From: Candidatus Pantoea floridensis
GTDB taxonomy: Bacteria > Pseudomonadota > Gammaproteobacteria > Enterobacterales > Enterobacteriaceae
Direction of reading: 5' to 3'
DNA length: 64,000 bases
NCBI RefSeq assembly: GCF_900215435.1
Contig: NZ_OCMY01000003.1
Coordinates: 116,940 to 180,939, forward strand
Positions 1 through 7,294 of this stretch are shown piece after piece; within the stretch, counting starts at the first letter, position 1; every line of letters starts with the position of its first letter. The notes below the pieces were generated by a model. It was not told the DNA's origin, searched no databases, and worked only from the letters and a program-made list of their open reading frames with translations. Position numbers and translations under genes: made by a program.

Positions 1-168
1 TGCGATATTACCAAGAATAGCGGCTATCGCCATAATCGGTATTGCCTCTTTGGGCCCGAACGCGCTGACCATCAGAGGCAGCAAAAGTAAAGATGAGCCT
101 GTACCCACTATGCCACTCAATACTCCAGCAAGAATCGCAATTAAGGCTACACAGATATAGATTTCCAT
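1..168 (-). CDS. TauE/SafE-family membrane exporter, N-terminal part (runs off the window)
   Basis: The minus strand reads from an ATG at 168 to the window edge without a stop, giving 56 residues. They are very hydrophobic and contain GVLSGIVGTGSSLLLLPLM, the glycine-rich first repeat typical of TauE/SafE (DUF81) permeases, which export sulfite, sulfoacetate or related organic anions across the inner membrane. The gene is divergent from the LysR-type gene starting at 268, with 99 bases between the starts, so that regulator may control it. The rest of the gene lies outside, so substrate and integrity cannot be judged. Family call is fairly sure, substrate unknown. Confidence 0.7.
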   Translation of the reverse strand, partial: MEIYICVALIAILAGVLSGIVGTGSSLLLLPLMVSAFGPKEAIPIMAIAAILGNIA

Positions 169-267
169 AATTGCCCTGATTTATTACTTCAAAGCATGCA
201 TCTTACTTGGTGCCTTTAGCTCATAATATCGATTAATACTATCCACTTATGAGACTAAAGGTCACAG

Positions 268-1161
268 ATGAAAAAACGAAACTTACCTCCGTTAAATGCC
301 TTAAGGCTGTTCGAGACGGCAGCACTCTCTGGCAGCCTGAGTGCCGCCGCCCGGGAATTAGGGATCACCCACGGTGCTGTCAGCCGCCAAATCAAATTGC
401 TTGAAGAGTGGTTAGGGCAACCTTTATTCGAACGTCAAGGGCAACGCAGCGTCGCAGCCGAACATGCTCGTGCATTTGCAGCGGAAATCAGTGCTGCTTT
501 CGACATTATTAGCGATGCTTCAATTCGCTTCGGGAAAACACTAAATACAAGAGTCATAAGAGTAAATGCGCAGACAACTCTCGCGATGCACTGGCTGATA
601 CCTCGCTTGCCGGAGTTCCATAGCCAAAATCCCGACATTGAAGTCTCGGTGTCCACATCAAACAGCTCGGAGGTAAAAGGACTGTCTGGCTTTGATGTTT
701 TGATTCGAAGAGAGCCACTTGATAAACCCGAATGGCGTTATTTTGACAAGCGACCATTGTTCGAGGAACACCTCACTTTACTTGCTGCCCCGAAACTTTT
801 ATCCAACCTGCCGTTAGCGGGACCTGAAGACCTTTCCACACATGTGTTCGTCACATCACACACGCGAGTGGGGGAATGGGAAAGATGGATGAAAATAGCC
901 AAAATCGAAGCTTTGCGTCCTCTGCGCTTTCAGCGCTTTGAACATAATTATATAAGTCTTCAGGCGGTCATTGATGGCATTGGAGTAGGCATTGGTGGAC
1001 TGCCAACACTTGGGCATGATGTAAAAGAGAAAAGGCTTCTGGCCCCATTTCCGGTTGAGGTTAAGGGAAGCAAATACGTGGCTTTAATCGCACCCGATGT
1101 TGACAAGTCATTAGCATTAAATTTGTTTCTGGAATGGCTTGAACAAGAAGCATCTAGGTAA
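268..1161 (+). CDS. LysR-type transcriptional regulator, GcvA-like
   Basis: A 297-residue protein of normal LysR length. Residues about 8-65 form the winged helix-turn-helix (LNALRLFETAALSGSLSAAA then HGAVSRQIKLLEEWLGQPLF), followed by the linker helix and a periplasmic-binding-type effector domain from about residue 95. The opening PPLNALRLFE matches the GcvA/AmpR subgroup. The ATG at 268 follows AAAGGTCACAG, an acceptable ribosome site. It is divergent from the TauE/SafE-like exporter at 1-168, the usual arrangement for a regulator and its target; that link is inference. The effector is unknown. Confidence 0.85.
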   Translation: MKKRNLPPLNALRLFETAALSGSLSAAARELGITHGAVSRQIKLLEEWLGQPLFERQGQRSVAAEHARAFAAEISAAFDIISDASIRFGKTLNTRVIRVNAQTTLAMHWLIPRLPEFHSQNPDIEVSVSTSNSSEVKGLSGFDVLIRREPLDKPEWRYFDKRPLFEEHLTLLAAPKLLSNLPLAGPEDLSTHVFVTSHTRVGEWERWMKIAKIEALRPLRFQRFEHNYISLQAVIDGIGVGIGGLPTLGHDVKEKRLLAPFPVEVKGSKYVALIAPDVDKSLALNLFLEWLEQEASR

Positions 1162-1579
1162 CGCCTCAACCGCCGGGGGGCTTAAATACTCTCCGGGATA
1201 TTCAGGGACTGAAGGGAGGGAGGACAGGATCTGTGGTGTATTAAATGACGTGAAACCCGTTATTACCGTTTCCACAGAAACTACCGGCTTTCTAATTCAT
1301 TTACTTTAATGTATCAGTAACAGAGCTTTGCTTTGATTATTATATCCGCTCTTCGCTCTTAGCGCACATAAGCCTTACGTCAGTCCGCTTCGTGCCAGAA
1401 GCGGACATTGCGTATGAATTTACACTTCTATGTTGTCCCGCCTTTCAACTTATGAGTTTGGTGTTCATCGCTTATCCATGTCGTTGGCTTCGCTAACGCA
1501 CAAGCATACTTCGGTGCCGACCGAAGCAGCATGCCTTCGTCATCATTAAACTGTCCGTAAATTATCAACGGAGCGGACC
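1162..1579. other. Intergenic stretch with one perfect hairpin
   Basis: No open frame with a ribosome site was found. The stretch holds an inverted repeat at 1383-1406 (separate entry) and otherwise unremarkable sequence between the LysR-type gene and the monooxygenase operon. Similar GTCCGCTT...GCTCATAG sequence recurs near 3060 and 13655. Confidence 0.5.
1383..1406. repeat. Perfect 9-bp inverted repeat, 6-base loop
   Basis: GTCCGCTTC, loop GTGCCA, then GAAGCGGAC. No T-run follows, so it is not a classical terminator. Partial relatives (GTCCGCTTCTTGCTCATAG near 3060 and GTCCGTCTTTCGCTCATAG near 13656) suggest a dispersed enterobacterial intergenic element. Function unknown. Confidence 0.55.
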
Positions 1580-1903
1580 ATGATTGCAGTACTTTTTGAG
1601 GCAGATGCCCTGCCAGAGGCTCAGGAAAGATATTTTCAGCTCGCTTCGGAGCTGAAGCCTCTCTTATCCGACACGCCCGGCTTTATTTCAATTGAGCGTT
1701 TCCAGAGCCTGACTACGCCCGGAAAGATTCTTTCTTTGTCGTGGTGGGAAGATGAGGAGTCTGTAGCCGGATGGAAGCGAAATGTGATGCATCAGGCCGC
1801 TCAGAAAGAAGGCAAGCAGTCGATTTTTTCATTCTACAGAATACGGGTAGCCAGCGTATTCCGTGATTACTCTTCTGATAAGGGAACAAATCAGCATGTA
1901 TGA
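1580..1903 (+). CDS. Antibiotic-biosynthesis-monooxygenase (ABM) domain protein
   Basis: A 107-residue protein whose first ~90 residues fit the ferredoxin-like ABM fold: an opening beta strand (MIAVLFEADAL), the PGFISIERFQS segment, then SLSWWEDEESVAGWKRNVMHQAAQ, the usual W-x-D/E-E-S...W motif. Members are small cofactor-free oxygenases or signalling domains. The start has CGGAGCGGACC in front. It is the first gene of a three-gene operon: its stop overlaps the ATG of the ACT-domain gene by 8 bases. The substrate cannot be deduced. Confidence 0.8.
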   Translation: MIAVLFEADALPEAQERYFQLASELKPLLSDTPGFISIERFQSLTTPGKILSLSWWEDEESVAGWKRNVMHQAAQKEGKQSIFSFYRIRVASVFRDYSSDKGTNQHV

Positions 1904-2288
1904 CATTCACGTTATTCTCAAAAACAGCCCGGGCTCACTTGGTTCACTGGGTAGTGTACTGGGTGAAAACGGAGTGGGACTTGAAGGCGGTGGCGTATTT
2001 ACTGGATCTGAAGGCGCGCATGCACATTTCCTGGTTGAAGACGGCTTTAAAGCACGCAAGGTGTTGACTGAGGCTGGTTTTGACATCTGCAACGTGTGTC
2101 GGCCCCTGGTGAGGAAATTACCTCAGGAACGGCCCGGAGAGCTGGGAGAAATAGCTGACACAATTGCCCGGAACGGCATCAATATTCTGGTACAGTACAG
2201 CGATCACAGTAACCGGCTCATTCTCATTACGGATGATGATGCCCGGGCAGCCGAAGTAACCCGAAAATGGGCAATACCTTCTGAATGA
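1896..2288 (+). CDS. ACT-domain amino-acid-binding protein
   Basis: 130 residues from the ATG at 1896, which overlaps the end of the upstream gene. Two ACT-like modules are visible: MYDIHVILKNSPGSLGSLGS (residues 1-20) with a glycine-rich ligand turn, and ERPGELGEIADTIARNGINI (about residues 72-91) followed by a hydrophobic strand. Such proteins bind amino acids or related small ligands and act as sensors. Its stop overlaps the ATG of the ArsR-type gene (ATGA at 2285-2288), so the three products are probably made together and the ACT protein may give the effector signal to the regulator; that role is inference. Confidence 0.75.
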   Translation: MYDIHVILKNSPGSLGSLGSVLGENGVGLEGGGVFTGSEGAHAHFLVEDGFKARKVLTEAGFDICNVCRPLVRKLPQERPGELGEIADTIARNGINILVQYSDHSNRLILITDDDARAAEVTRKWAIPSE

Positions 2289-2995
2289 ACCTCGTTAAAA
2301 CAAAGCGCGACAGTAAGCCAGATGATGTCCTTGAAACATCAATGGCAATGGTGGCTTCTGCGCTGTCTGACCCGTCAAGGGTAAGTATTCTGTGCGCCCT
2401 GATGGACGGGCGCGCATGGACAGCTACCGAACTTAGCGTAGTGGCTGACATAGCAGCCTCGACAACCAGCGGGCATCTGAACCGGCTTCTCAGCAACGGT
2501 CTGGTCATTTGCCTGACGCAGGGGCGTCATCGCTATTACAGCCTTGCGGGCCATCATATCGCCGGACTGCTGGAAAACCTGATGGGAGTTTCCATGGGCA
2601 CTTCCAAAGCCCCCATGTCCAGTACACCGGTCTATCTGCGTTACGCACGCACCTGCTATGATCATCTGGCAGGCGAGCTTGCTGTCAATATTTATGAATT
2701 TATGCTGCAGGAAAAATGGCTTGAAGCAGATGGCTCGGAAGTGACATCAGCCGGAAAAATGCATTTTGAGAAAATGGGCGTTTTGCTTAACTCTCGCACA
2801 CGACGCAAGCCCTGTTGCGGCTGTCTGGACTGGAGTGAAAGACGTTTCCATCTCGGCGGTGACGCTGGCTCAGCCCTGTTTACACTTTTCCTGCAAAAAG
2901 AATGGGTAACGCGTGTAAAGGGATACCGTGAAGTGAACGTAACCGATTCAGGCCGGGTTGCAATATATCGGCTGTTTAAGCTTAAAATCGCCTGA
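2285..2995 (+). CDS. ArsR-family winged-helix regulator with cysteine-containing C-terminal domain
   Basis: 236 residues. Residues about 15-95 form an ArsR-type winged helix (ALSDPSRVSILCALMDGRAW, then AASTTSGHLNRLLSNGLVIC and the wing GRHRYYSLA). The C-terminal half is longer than in classical ArsR and carries RRKPCCGCLDWSERRFHLGG around residues 173-192, a CCxC cluster that could bind metal or sense redox; this is inference. The length matches the larger ArsR subgroup often found next to ABM monooxygenases. It is last in the overlapping ABM-ACT-ArsR operon and probably self-regulates it. Confidence 0.8.
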   Translation: MNLVKTKRDSKPDDVLETSMAMVASALSDPSRVSILCALMDGRAWTATELSVVADIAASTTSGHLNRLLSNGLVICLTQGRHRYYSLAGHHIAGLLENLMGVSMGTSKAPMSSTPVYLRYARTCYDHLAGELAVNIYEFMLQEKWLEADGSEVTSAGKMHFEKMGVLLNSRTRRKPCCGCLDWSERRFHLGGDAGSALFTLFLQKEWVTRVKGYREVNVTDSGRVAIYRLFKLKIA

Positions 2996-3286
2996 TCTTA
3001 AGTCATATACCGGTTGATTTGTTCGGGTGACCCAAGGTGCTTTTATTTTACGTAAAAGGTCCGCTTCTTGCTCATAGTGGACATTAGCCTGACGTTTGTC
3101 ATCAAAAGCTGACTAACTGCTATGCTCTGAACACGATTAATCCCTCTGTGCGACGGGGTCATGCTACACAGGTACAGCAGAAACAAAGGCGCAATTCAGG
3201 TGGTAGCCCTTCTGAATCACCGGAAGGTACCCGGCGCCGTAACTTTTACTGAAGTATGAAGAGGCGCTGCCGAGGTGGAGGTGGAC

Positions 3287-3547
3287 ATGCTGTGGATGGA
3301 AAAGAGTCTTTATCTCAGGATTGAAGAGCTACCGGGCGGCACGCGGCCATTGCCGCTGCTCAGCGGGTTCAGCCTCACCACGGCCTTCCGGGCGCTGGGG
3401 TGCTTTAACCCGTCGGAAACGTCTGACGCCTATTTAATTCTTTCCAACGACCGTGACGAAGTCTGGTTTATCTGTAACCGCCATTTGCGGACCGTGTATT
3501 TACTGCGGGGTAGCAACCGCTCTCTTCTTTCGACGGACATTCCTTAA
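3287..3547 (+). CDS. Small hypothetical protein, 86 aa
   Basis: From the ATG at 3287 the product is 86 residues (MLWMEKSLYLRIEELPGG...). This start is chosen because GAGGTGGAGG lies just in front; an in-frame GTG at 3275 would lie inside that purine-rich site. The sequence is soluble, with a middle segment AYLILSNDRDEVWFICNRHL that looks like alternating beta strands. No family was recognised. It stands at the edge of the YcgZ/YmgA/AriR cluster, convergent to the second ycgZ-like gene, which is the only hint of its role. Confidence 0.55.
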   Translation: MLWMEKSLYLRIEELPGGTRPLPLLSGFSLTTAFRALGCFNPSETSDAYLILSNDRDEVWFICNRHLRTVYLLRGSNRSLLSTDIP

Positions 3548-3577
3548 CCGGTCCCCCGCCGGCACTTCGCTCCGGAC

Positions 3578-3817
3578 TCAGCGATTAAACAGCATCCGGA
3601 GCAGCGCCGTCAGGTGTGCCGCCTCGGCCTCATCGGCGGTACAGTCCAGGCGAGCAATTAGCTTAAGGCAAAGCGCTGTGCGCGTCAGGCGCCGCTCCTG
3701 ACGCAGAATGTCGACGGTGATTCGCCCCAGCAGCGCAATCTGGCTGGGGTGGGTGACCTGGCTGAAGTAGCCGGTCAGCCCGGCATCTTTTTCCGGCGGT
3801 AGTCCGTCCTGTCGCAT
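3578..3817 (-). CDS. YcgZ-like small regulatory protein, second copy
   Basis: 79 residues from the ATG at 3817. The start is chosen because MRQDGLPPEKDAGLTGYFSQ lines up with the other YcgZ-like protein at 6056 (MRQNVTKFPDTANDIAQYFS) and with E. coli YcgZ; in-frame starts at 3832 and 3853 add unrelated residues. The core LGRITVDILRQERRLTRTAL and the closing LTALLRMLFNR match the YcgZ pattern (LG.IV.EIL..G.NL.RK... LIG.LF). In E. coli YcgZ is encoded in the BluR-repressed operon and acts through Rcs phosphorelay-linked biofilm control. Here it is on its own, opposite to the main operon, and more diverged than the 6056 copy. Confidence 0.8.
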   Translation of the reverse strand: MRQDGLPPEKDAGLTGYFSQVTHPSQIALLGRITVDILRQERRLTRTALCLKLIARLDCTADEAEAAHLTALLRMLFNR

Positions 3818-3978
3818 GAAATACCCGTGCATAAAGAATGAGGTCGGGCGCAAAGTAACCGATGTACCGGCGCGTGTACAGCATTAATCAGCCGGTGCAC
3901 TATCCTCTAAACAGAACCACGAATTATTACTGACAATTCAGAGGGATAATCTTACGCTCCGGTTATCAGGGAGGCTCA

Positions 3979-4566
3979 TTGAAAAGAAAAACAACGGCGA
4001 ACGACAGCATGCCCATTACCCTGCCCGATACCAGCTTCAGTCAGGTGCTGAACCCAGAAGACACCAATCGGGCCGACACCCGCGCGTTTCTTTCCCGCAA
4101 CGTGGAGCCGTTTACGCTGCCCGGATTTGTGACGCCGTTCGGCCACGCCCTCTGGCAGAACAGAGCAGAGCGAGAGTTCAGGCTTATAACGCAGGAGCCA
4201 GAGCCGGAGACCGCGTATGCGGTAAGGCTTGAAGAAACCGAAGACTTTACTTCACCGGAGCGCGCCTGCATACAGGTGATGGTATGGCGCACCCGTCAGC
4301 CGCAGCACGAGGGGGCGGTGCACGGCCTGGCGCGCCGGTTCTTCTGCCATTTTCTGCATCGCTGGTCGATCATCATTACCGACAGCGCGCAGACAAATGC
4401 CGCAAAGGTGATGTGGGAGGGGATGATTGCCTGGGCGCTGCGCGACCCGGAGCACTACGTGTACGCGTGTGGGACGGGACGGGCAGTCGGGCTGCCTGCA
4501 CCCGGTGCGCAGCTGGATGGCGTTCTGCGGCCACTGGGCCGCCTTCTGATGGGGCGCCGAGCCTGA
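3979..4566 (+). CDS. Hypothetical protein, 195 aa
   Basis: Starts with TTG at 3979, four bases after a strong GGGAGG; no in-frame ATG has a comparable site. The protein is soluble, with no signal or membrane segment. Visible stretches include LPGFVTPFGHALWQNRAERE (about residues 47-66) and a C-terminal helical part with ITDSAQTNAAKVMWEGMIAW. I do not recognise the family. GC content and codon use match the surrounding small-gene cluster, so it probably travels with it. Confidence 0.6.
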   Translation: MKRKTTANDSMPITLPDTSFSQVLNPEDTNRADTRAFLSRNVEPFTLPGFVTPFGHALWQNRAEREFRLITQEPEPETAYAVRLEETEDFTSPERACIQVMVWRTRQPQHEGAVHGLARRFFCHFLHRWSIIITDSAQTNAAKVMWEGMIAWALRDPEHYVYACGTGRAVGLPAPGAQLDGVLRPLGRLLMGRRA

Positions 4567-4877
4567 AAGCCACCTGAGACGACTAATAGTCATCAGCACG
4601 CCCCCCCTGAACGCTGCGCAGAAATAATACGGATGCGGAACGGCGGGCCTGCATAACAGTTCTCCATCAGAGGGATGTTACGCGCCGTTCCACGCACTCG
4701 CTGAGTTCGCAAGCGCGGAGATTCAGCGGGCACGCAATTCAGATTCAGCCGTTCTGCAAAACGTATCCGCCGTCGTATTCCCGTAATAAAAATGCTCTGA
4801 AGGCGGGCAGAATTGTGCACAGCTATCACACTTTAACTGCCTGATACACAGCACATCTATCATCTGAGGGATACATC
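4567..4877. other. Intergenic stretch without recognised feature
   Basis: Between the hypothetical gene ending at 4566 and the KGG-repeat gene. Read in all frames it shows only unsupported open frames without ribosome sites. Probably promoter and leader of the KGG gene. Confidence 0.5.
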
Positions 4878-5060
4878 ATGACAACAGTAAGACGCGGTGG
4901 TGCGGGAAACTTTGCGGCCGACCCCGCACGCGCCTCCGAGGCGGGCAGCAAAGGCGGCGCTGCCAGCGGCGGCAACTTTAAACACTGCCCAGATCGCGCG
5001 CGAGAGGCTGGCCGTAAGGGGGGGCTTATCAGCCGCCGCGGTCCAAAACCTGAAATTTAG
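4878..5060 (+). CDS. KGG-repeat stress protein (YciG-like)
   Basis: 60 residues with a ribosome site GAGGGATACATC before the ATG. It has the family hallmark of repeated KGG motifs: GGAGNFAADPARASEAGSKG, then GGNFKHCPDRAREAGRKG, closely matching E. coli YciG (RGGSGNFAEDREKASDAG...). KGG proteins are small, glycine-rich and hydrophilic and are induced by general stress and stationary phase; YciG is RpoS-dependent and was linked to heat and acid tolerance and motility. This copy has two complete repeats, about the usual length. It sits inside the YcgZ/YmgA/AriR cluster, whose E. coli relatives are also stress- and RpoS-connected. Confidence 0.9.
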   Translation: MTTVRRGGAGNFAADPARASEAGSKGGAASGGNFKHCPDRAREAGRKGGLISRRGPKPEI

Positions 5061-5522
5061 TTAAGTCATACAGACGCGCACCGGTGATAATATTTATCCC
5101 GGCGCGCTCAATTAGGAAATTAATACTACCTGATTTTATTTGATACCGGTGAAGATTAATCAACACGAATTATCGCATGATTTTTCTTATCCGCAGCGCA
5201 TTTTAAAGACAATACCTTTCAGGCTCACCGGCTATGTTTTCAGTATCACGTTAGATCTTTGCCTGAAATTAAATCGCCTGTCCTCCCCGCCTCTCAAAAT
5301 GAAAACGATTTCAGAGGGAAAATAAATTTTATTCAGTATTTTCCGAGATTTAACTCTAATAACATGCCAGGCGCCTGAATTTTAAAATGTTTTTACCTCT
5401 CTGTAACTGAGTGCATTCCTGGCTGGCGAGATAGTGCGTTGAAAGTATTTATACGGAACCGGTTTTTAGTCCTCTAAGGGACTACACTGAAATACCGCAG
5501 TAAGGCTGAAGGAGAGAAATAC
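5061..5522. other. AT-rich intergenic stretch before a YmgA-like gene
   Basis: The only open frame (5140-5325, TTG start) has no ribosome site and no family resemblance and is not accepted. The 3' end carries a probable promoter (5482-5488) and the ribosome site of the gene at 5523. Confidence 0.5.
5482..5488 (+). promoter_or_regulatory. RpoS-like -10 element CTACACT
   Basis: CTACACT lies 34 bases before the ATG at 5523 and resembles the stationary-phase consensus CTATACT. Relatives stand before other genes of the cluster (CTATATT before 6056, TACACT before 11717, CTACAGT before 10293). Inference from sequence only. Confidence 0.45.
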
Positions 5523-5777
5523 ATGCTTGATTATTATTATAACGAAAACCAGCTGATTATTGGCGAAGCTGCGATCCATCTGGCGCTAAATAATGCGGAT
5601 ATTACTGTTGACACGCTTGTAAGGGAGTTGGCTGGGATGGCTGCCGCCGAGGAAAATCCTGCGCGCTGCGTGCAGATAAGAGAGGCGAAACGCTGGGTCC
5701 GTGGGTTCATGCCAGCTTCAGGCAACCGGGACGAGCTGAGATGGGTTACCGGGGCGGGCCGCGGCTCGACGCACTGA
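5523..5777 (+). CDS. YmgA-like small protein
   Basis: 84 residues, with GGAGAGAAATAC before the ATG. The core LIIGEAAIHLALNNADITVD followed by TLVRELAGM matches the protein starting at 10293 (VIIGEAALSLALGEKEISVQ, SLIAELEHM) and the one at 12748, and resembles E. coli YmgA (ITGQAVLQIL...SLQTLIKQLLVM). These are small helical proteins encoded next to YcgZ and AriR; in E. coli they act through the Rcs phosphorelay on curli and colanic acid. The C-terminal tail after about residue 62 is not conserved. It is followed by a strong terminator, so it is a single-gene unit. Confidence 0.75.
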   Translation: MLDYYYNENQLIIGEAAIHLALNNADITVDTLVRELAGMAAAEENPARCVQIREAKRWVRGFMPASGNRDELRWVTGAGRGSTH

Positions 5778-5788
5778 AGATTTTTTGT

Positions 5789-5819
5789 CCGTCCGGTTCA
5801 GACACCGGACGGGCTTTTT
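5789..5819 (+). terminator. Rho-independent terminator after the YmgA-like gene
   Basis: CCGTCCGGT, loop TCAGAC, ACCGGACGG, then GCTTTTT. A T-run also precedes the stem, so it may work in both directions. Confidence 0.85.
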
Positions 5820-5960
5820 CCCCGCCCCCAGACATGTAAGCTGGCCCCCGTTATTCTGAATATTGTACAACCTATTCGTTACCCCACTCATCATTCGCCC
5901 GCTGATACTTACGCAAATTATTGTTTATTAATAACTAGCACTTTTTGCACAAAAAGATAA

Positions 5961-5987
5961 GCTGTACAGCAACACAATCTCTGTACA
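5961..5987. promoter_or_regulatory. Paired TGTACA elements upstream of ycgZ
   Basis: GCTGTACAGC (perfect palindrome, 5961-5970) is followed by a second TGTACA at 5982-5987; the two TGTACA cores are 19 bases apart centre to centre. A further TGTACA-type pair lies upstream of the second ycgZ-like gene (3863-3867 and 3875-3880). A MerR-type repressor such as BluR would need a dyad in this position, but no BluR site consensus could be checked. Confidence 0.3.
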
Positions 5988-6029
5988 AGTTTGATTTGAT
6001 TGTATAACTTTACGGTCAGACAGAGCCGA

Positions 6030-6036
6030 CTATATT
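6030..6036 (+). promoter_or_regulatory. RpoS-like extended -10 (CTATATT) of the ycgZ operon
   Basis: CTATATTTTAA lies 20-26 bases before the ycgZ start and fits the stationary-phase promoter consensus CTATACTTAA. A possible -35 is TTTACG at 6009-6014, 16 bases upstream. E. coli ycgZ is also an RpoS-associated gene. Confidence 0.45.
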
Positions 6037-6055
6037 TTAACCAAAGAGGTTCACC

Positions 6056-6298
6056 ATGCGTCAGAACGTTACGAAATTCCCGGACACCGCGAACGATATT
6101 GCACAGTACTTCAGCAAAGCGTCGGCACCGACCCAGCAGGTAACCCTCGGACAGATTGTCGTCGAAATCCTGCGCGCGGGCAAGAACCTCAACCGCAAGG
6201 CCATTTGCACCAAGCTGCTGCGCCGCCTTGAGGTGTCTTCGACCCCTGAGGAAGAGCGTCACTATCAGACCCTTATCGGCATGCTGTTTGACCGCTGA
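6056..6298 (+). CDS. ycgZ: YcgZ, small connector protein
   Basis: 80 residues. Strong end-to-end resemblance to E. coli YcgZ: MRQNVTKFPDTANDIAQYFS, then TLGQIVVEILRAGKNLNRKA, CTKLLRRLE and HYQTLIGMLFDR, almost the same length as the E. coli protein (78). The ribosome site AAAGAGGTTCACC precedes the ATG. It is followed by a YmgA-like and an AriR gene in the same order as the E. coli ycgZ-ymgA-ariR-ymgC operon. In E. coli this operon is repressed by BluR, induced by blue light and cold through BluF, and its products shift cells away from curli through RcsB. The degenerate-EAL BluF gene lies about 2.6 kb downstream. Confidence 0.92.
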   Translation: MRQNVTKFPDTANDIAQYFSKASAPTQQVTLGQIVVEILRAGKNLNRKAICTKLLRRLEVSSTPEEERHYQTLIGMLFDR

Positions 6299-6403
6299 GT
6301 TACCCCGCCGTAATGAAGCTTCGCCCGGAGCGCGCATTCAGGGCGGTCCGGAATGGCCGTCCTGCCACCCAGCCCGGAGGGGCACGATCCTGAAGAAGCG
6401 GGT

Positions 6404-6676
6404 ATGAACAACACAGATTTAAAACGCCTCGCCGACGTTGTGCTGGGCGAGGCCGTGGTCGCACTGCTGAGCAACGAAGACAGCATCAGCGCAAACAGCC
6501 TTGCGCGGCAACTCCGCATAATGCACAGCGGTGCGACAACCCCGGTGAAACGCGAAGCTTTAGCTATGGCGCTGGGCGAGGTGCAGACTGAGTTTATCCA
6601 GTCCCGTGAAAGCCGCGATGCAGCCGTGCTCGCGTTTGATGCCAGCACGACTCCGGACAGCGGTAGCAAGAAATAA
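6404..6676 (+). CDS. ymgA: YmgA-like protein, second gene of the ycgZ operon
   Basis: 90 residues from the ATG at 6404, chosen over the upstream in-frame start at 6353 because MNNTDLKRLADVVLGEAVVA aligns with the related protein starting at 7822 (MKNDFEEKMADIMIGEAVTA). The core GEAVVALLSNEDSISANSLA then RQLRIMHSG follows the YmgA pattern. It is 105 bases after ycgZ and 133 before ariR, all on the same strand, so the order ycgZ-ymgA-ariR of E. coli is kept. The ribosome site is weak (GAAGAAGCGGGT), which may mean lower expression. Role by analogy: small partner in Rcs-linked surface-structure control. Confidence 0.75.
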   Translation: MNNTDLKRLADVVLGEAVVALLSNEDSISANSLARQLRIMHSGATTPVKREALAMALGEVQTEFIQSRESRDAAVLAFDASTTPDSGSKK

Positions 6677-6809
6677 AATGAAGGATGGATTTCCGTAAGC
6701 AGCGGAGAGTGGCAGGATGCCCGCAGGACGCGGCTACCGGAGGGTGGCCGTTTTTATTTCAGGCATTAGCCTGGTCACTTTTGCCCGCAGGGGCCTGACG
6801 GATAACACC

Positions 6810-7076
6810 ATGCAGCTCAACGAACAGCACACCTCCACTGAAGCCGACATCATTCATCACTTCCGCAGTAGTGGCGACGCACTGGCCGCCGAAACCGCCG
6901 TGCTGGACGCTGTCATCCGCGATATCGTTATCAGTGGTAAAAAGGTGACCAGCAAAGCGATCATTCTTTACCTGATCGCCGAGCTTGAAAGCTCCTCAGA
7001 CGTGGCCGAACTGGACGTGCTGCGCAGCGCGCTGGAAATAGTGGTGGGTAAAACGCCCGACGACGAAAACTTCTGA
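6810..7076 (+). CDS. ariR: AriR (YmgB) acid-resistance/biofilm regulator
   Basis: 88 residues from the ATG at 6810, exactly the length of E. coli AriR; the in-frame start at 6717 would add 31 unrelated residues. Clear match: IIHHFRSSGDALAAETAVLD (E. coli ASYFRSSGNLLEEESAVLG) and LRSALEIVVGKTPDDENF (E. coli IRKTLEIVLRYTADDM). AriR folds as a small all-helical dimer similar to Hha and was linked to biofilm, acid resistance and RcsB signalling. It is the third gene of the ycgZ-type operon. Two diverged AriR-like copies lie at 10872 and 11945. No ymgC-like gene follows directly; the next gene is on the other strand. Confidence 0.92.
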   Translation: MQLNEQHTSTEADIIHHFRSSGDALAAETAVLDAVIRDIVISGKKVTSKAIILYLIAELESSSDVAELDVLRSALEIVVGKTPDDENF

Positions 7077-7078
7077 GA

Positions 7079-7198
7079 TTAATTCTGCTGCGCAGCCAGC
7101 GCGGTATTCAGCGCTGGCTGAGAGTCAAATCCCCCCTGCGAAGCCCACACGGAGCAGCTGACTGCGGCGGCGAGGGTTAGGGCAATCCAGACTTTCAC
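7079..7198 (-). CDS. 39-aa predicted exported peptide
   Basis: A short open frame starting with GTG at 7198, preceded by GGGAGGTGCCT, a very good ribosome site. It reads MKVWIALTLAAAVSCSVWAS followed by QGGFDSQPALNTALAAQQN. The N-terminus has a lysine, a hydrophobic core and an A-x-A/S-type end, as in a signal peptide, with probable cleavage after residue 19 or 20 to leave an about 20-residue peptide. A cysteine at 15 lies inside the hydrophobic part and does not form a good lipobox. It converges on ariR, ending two bases after the ariR stop. Family unknown; too short for routine gene callers. Confidence 0.6.
   Translation of the reverse strand: MKVWIALTLAAAVSCSVWASQGGFDSQPALNTALAAQQN
7093..7120. 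repeat. Strong inverted repeat behind ariR
   Basis: CAGCCAGCGC, loop GGTATTCA, GCGCTGGCTG: a perfect 10-bp stem lying 16 bases past the ariR stop. There is no T-run; it may end or stabilise the ariR transcript, and it also codes the last residues of the exported peptide on the other strand. Confidence 0.6.
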
Positions 7199-7294
7199 AG
7201 GCACCTCCCGGTTTAAGTGGTTTCACTTTCCTCAGTGTGGCACGTTACGGTTATTGCGCGAGGGAAATGCGTCATAACGAGATGAATCTGAAGG

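Noticed and set aside
5140..5325. TTG-started 61-aa frame between the KGG and YmgA-like genes
   Set aside because: No ribosome site, AT-rich intergenic composition, no family resemblance.
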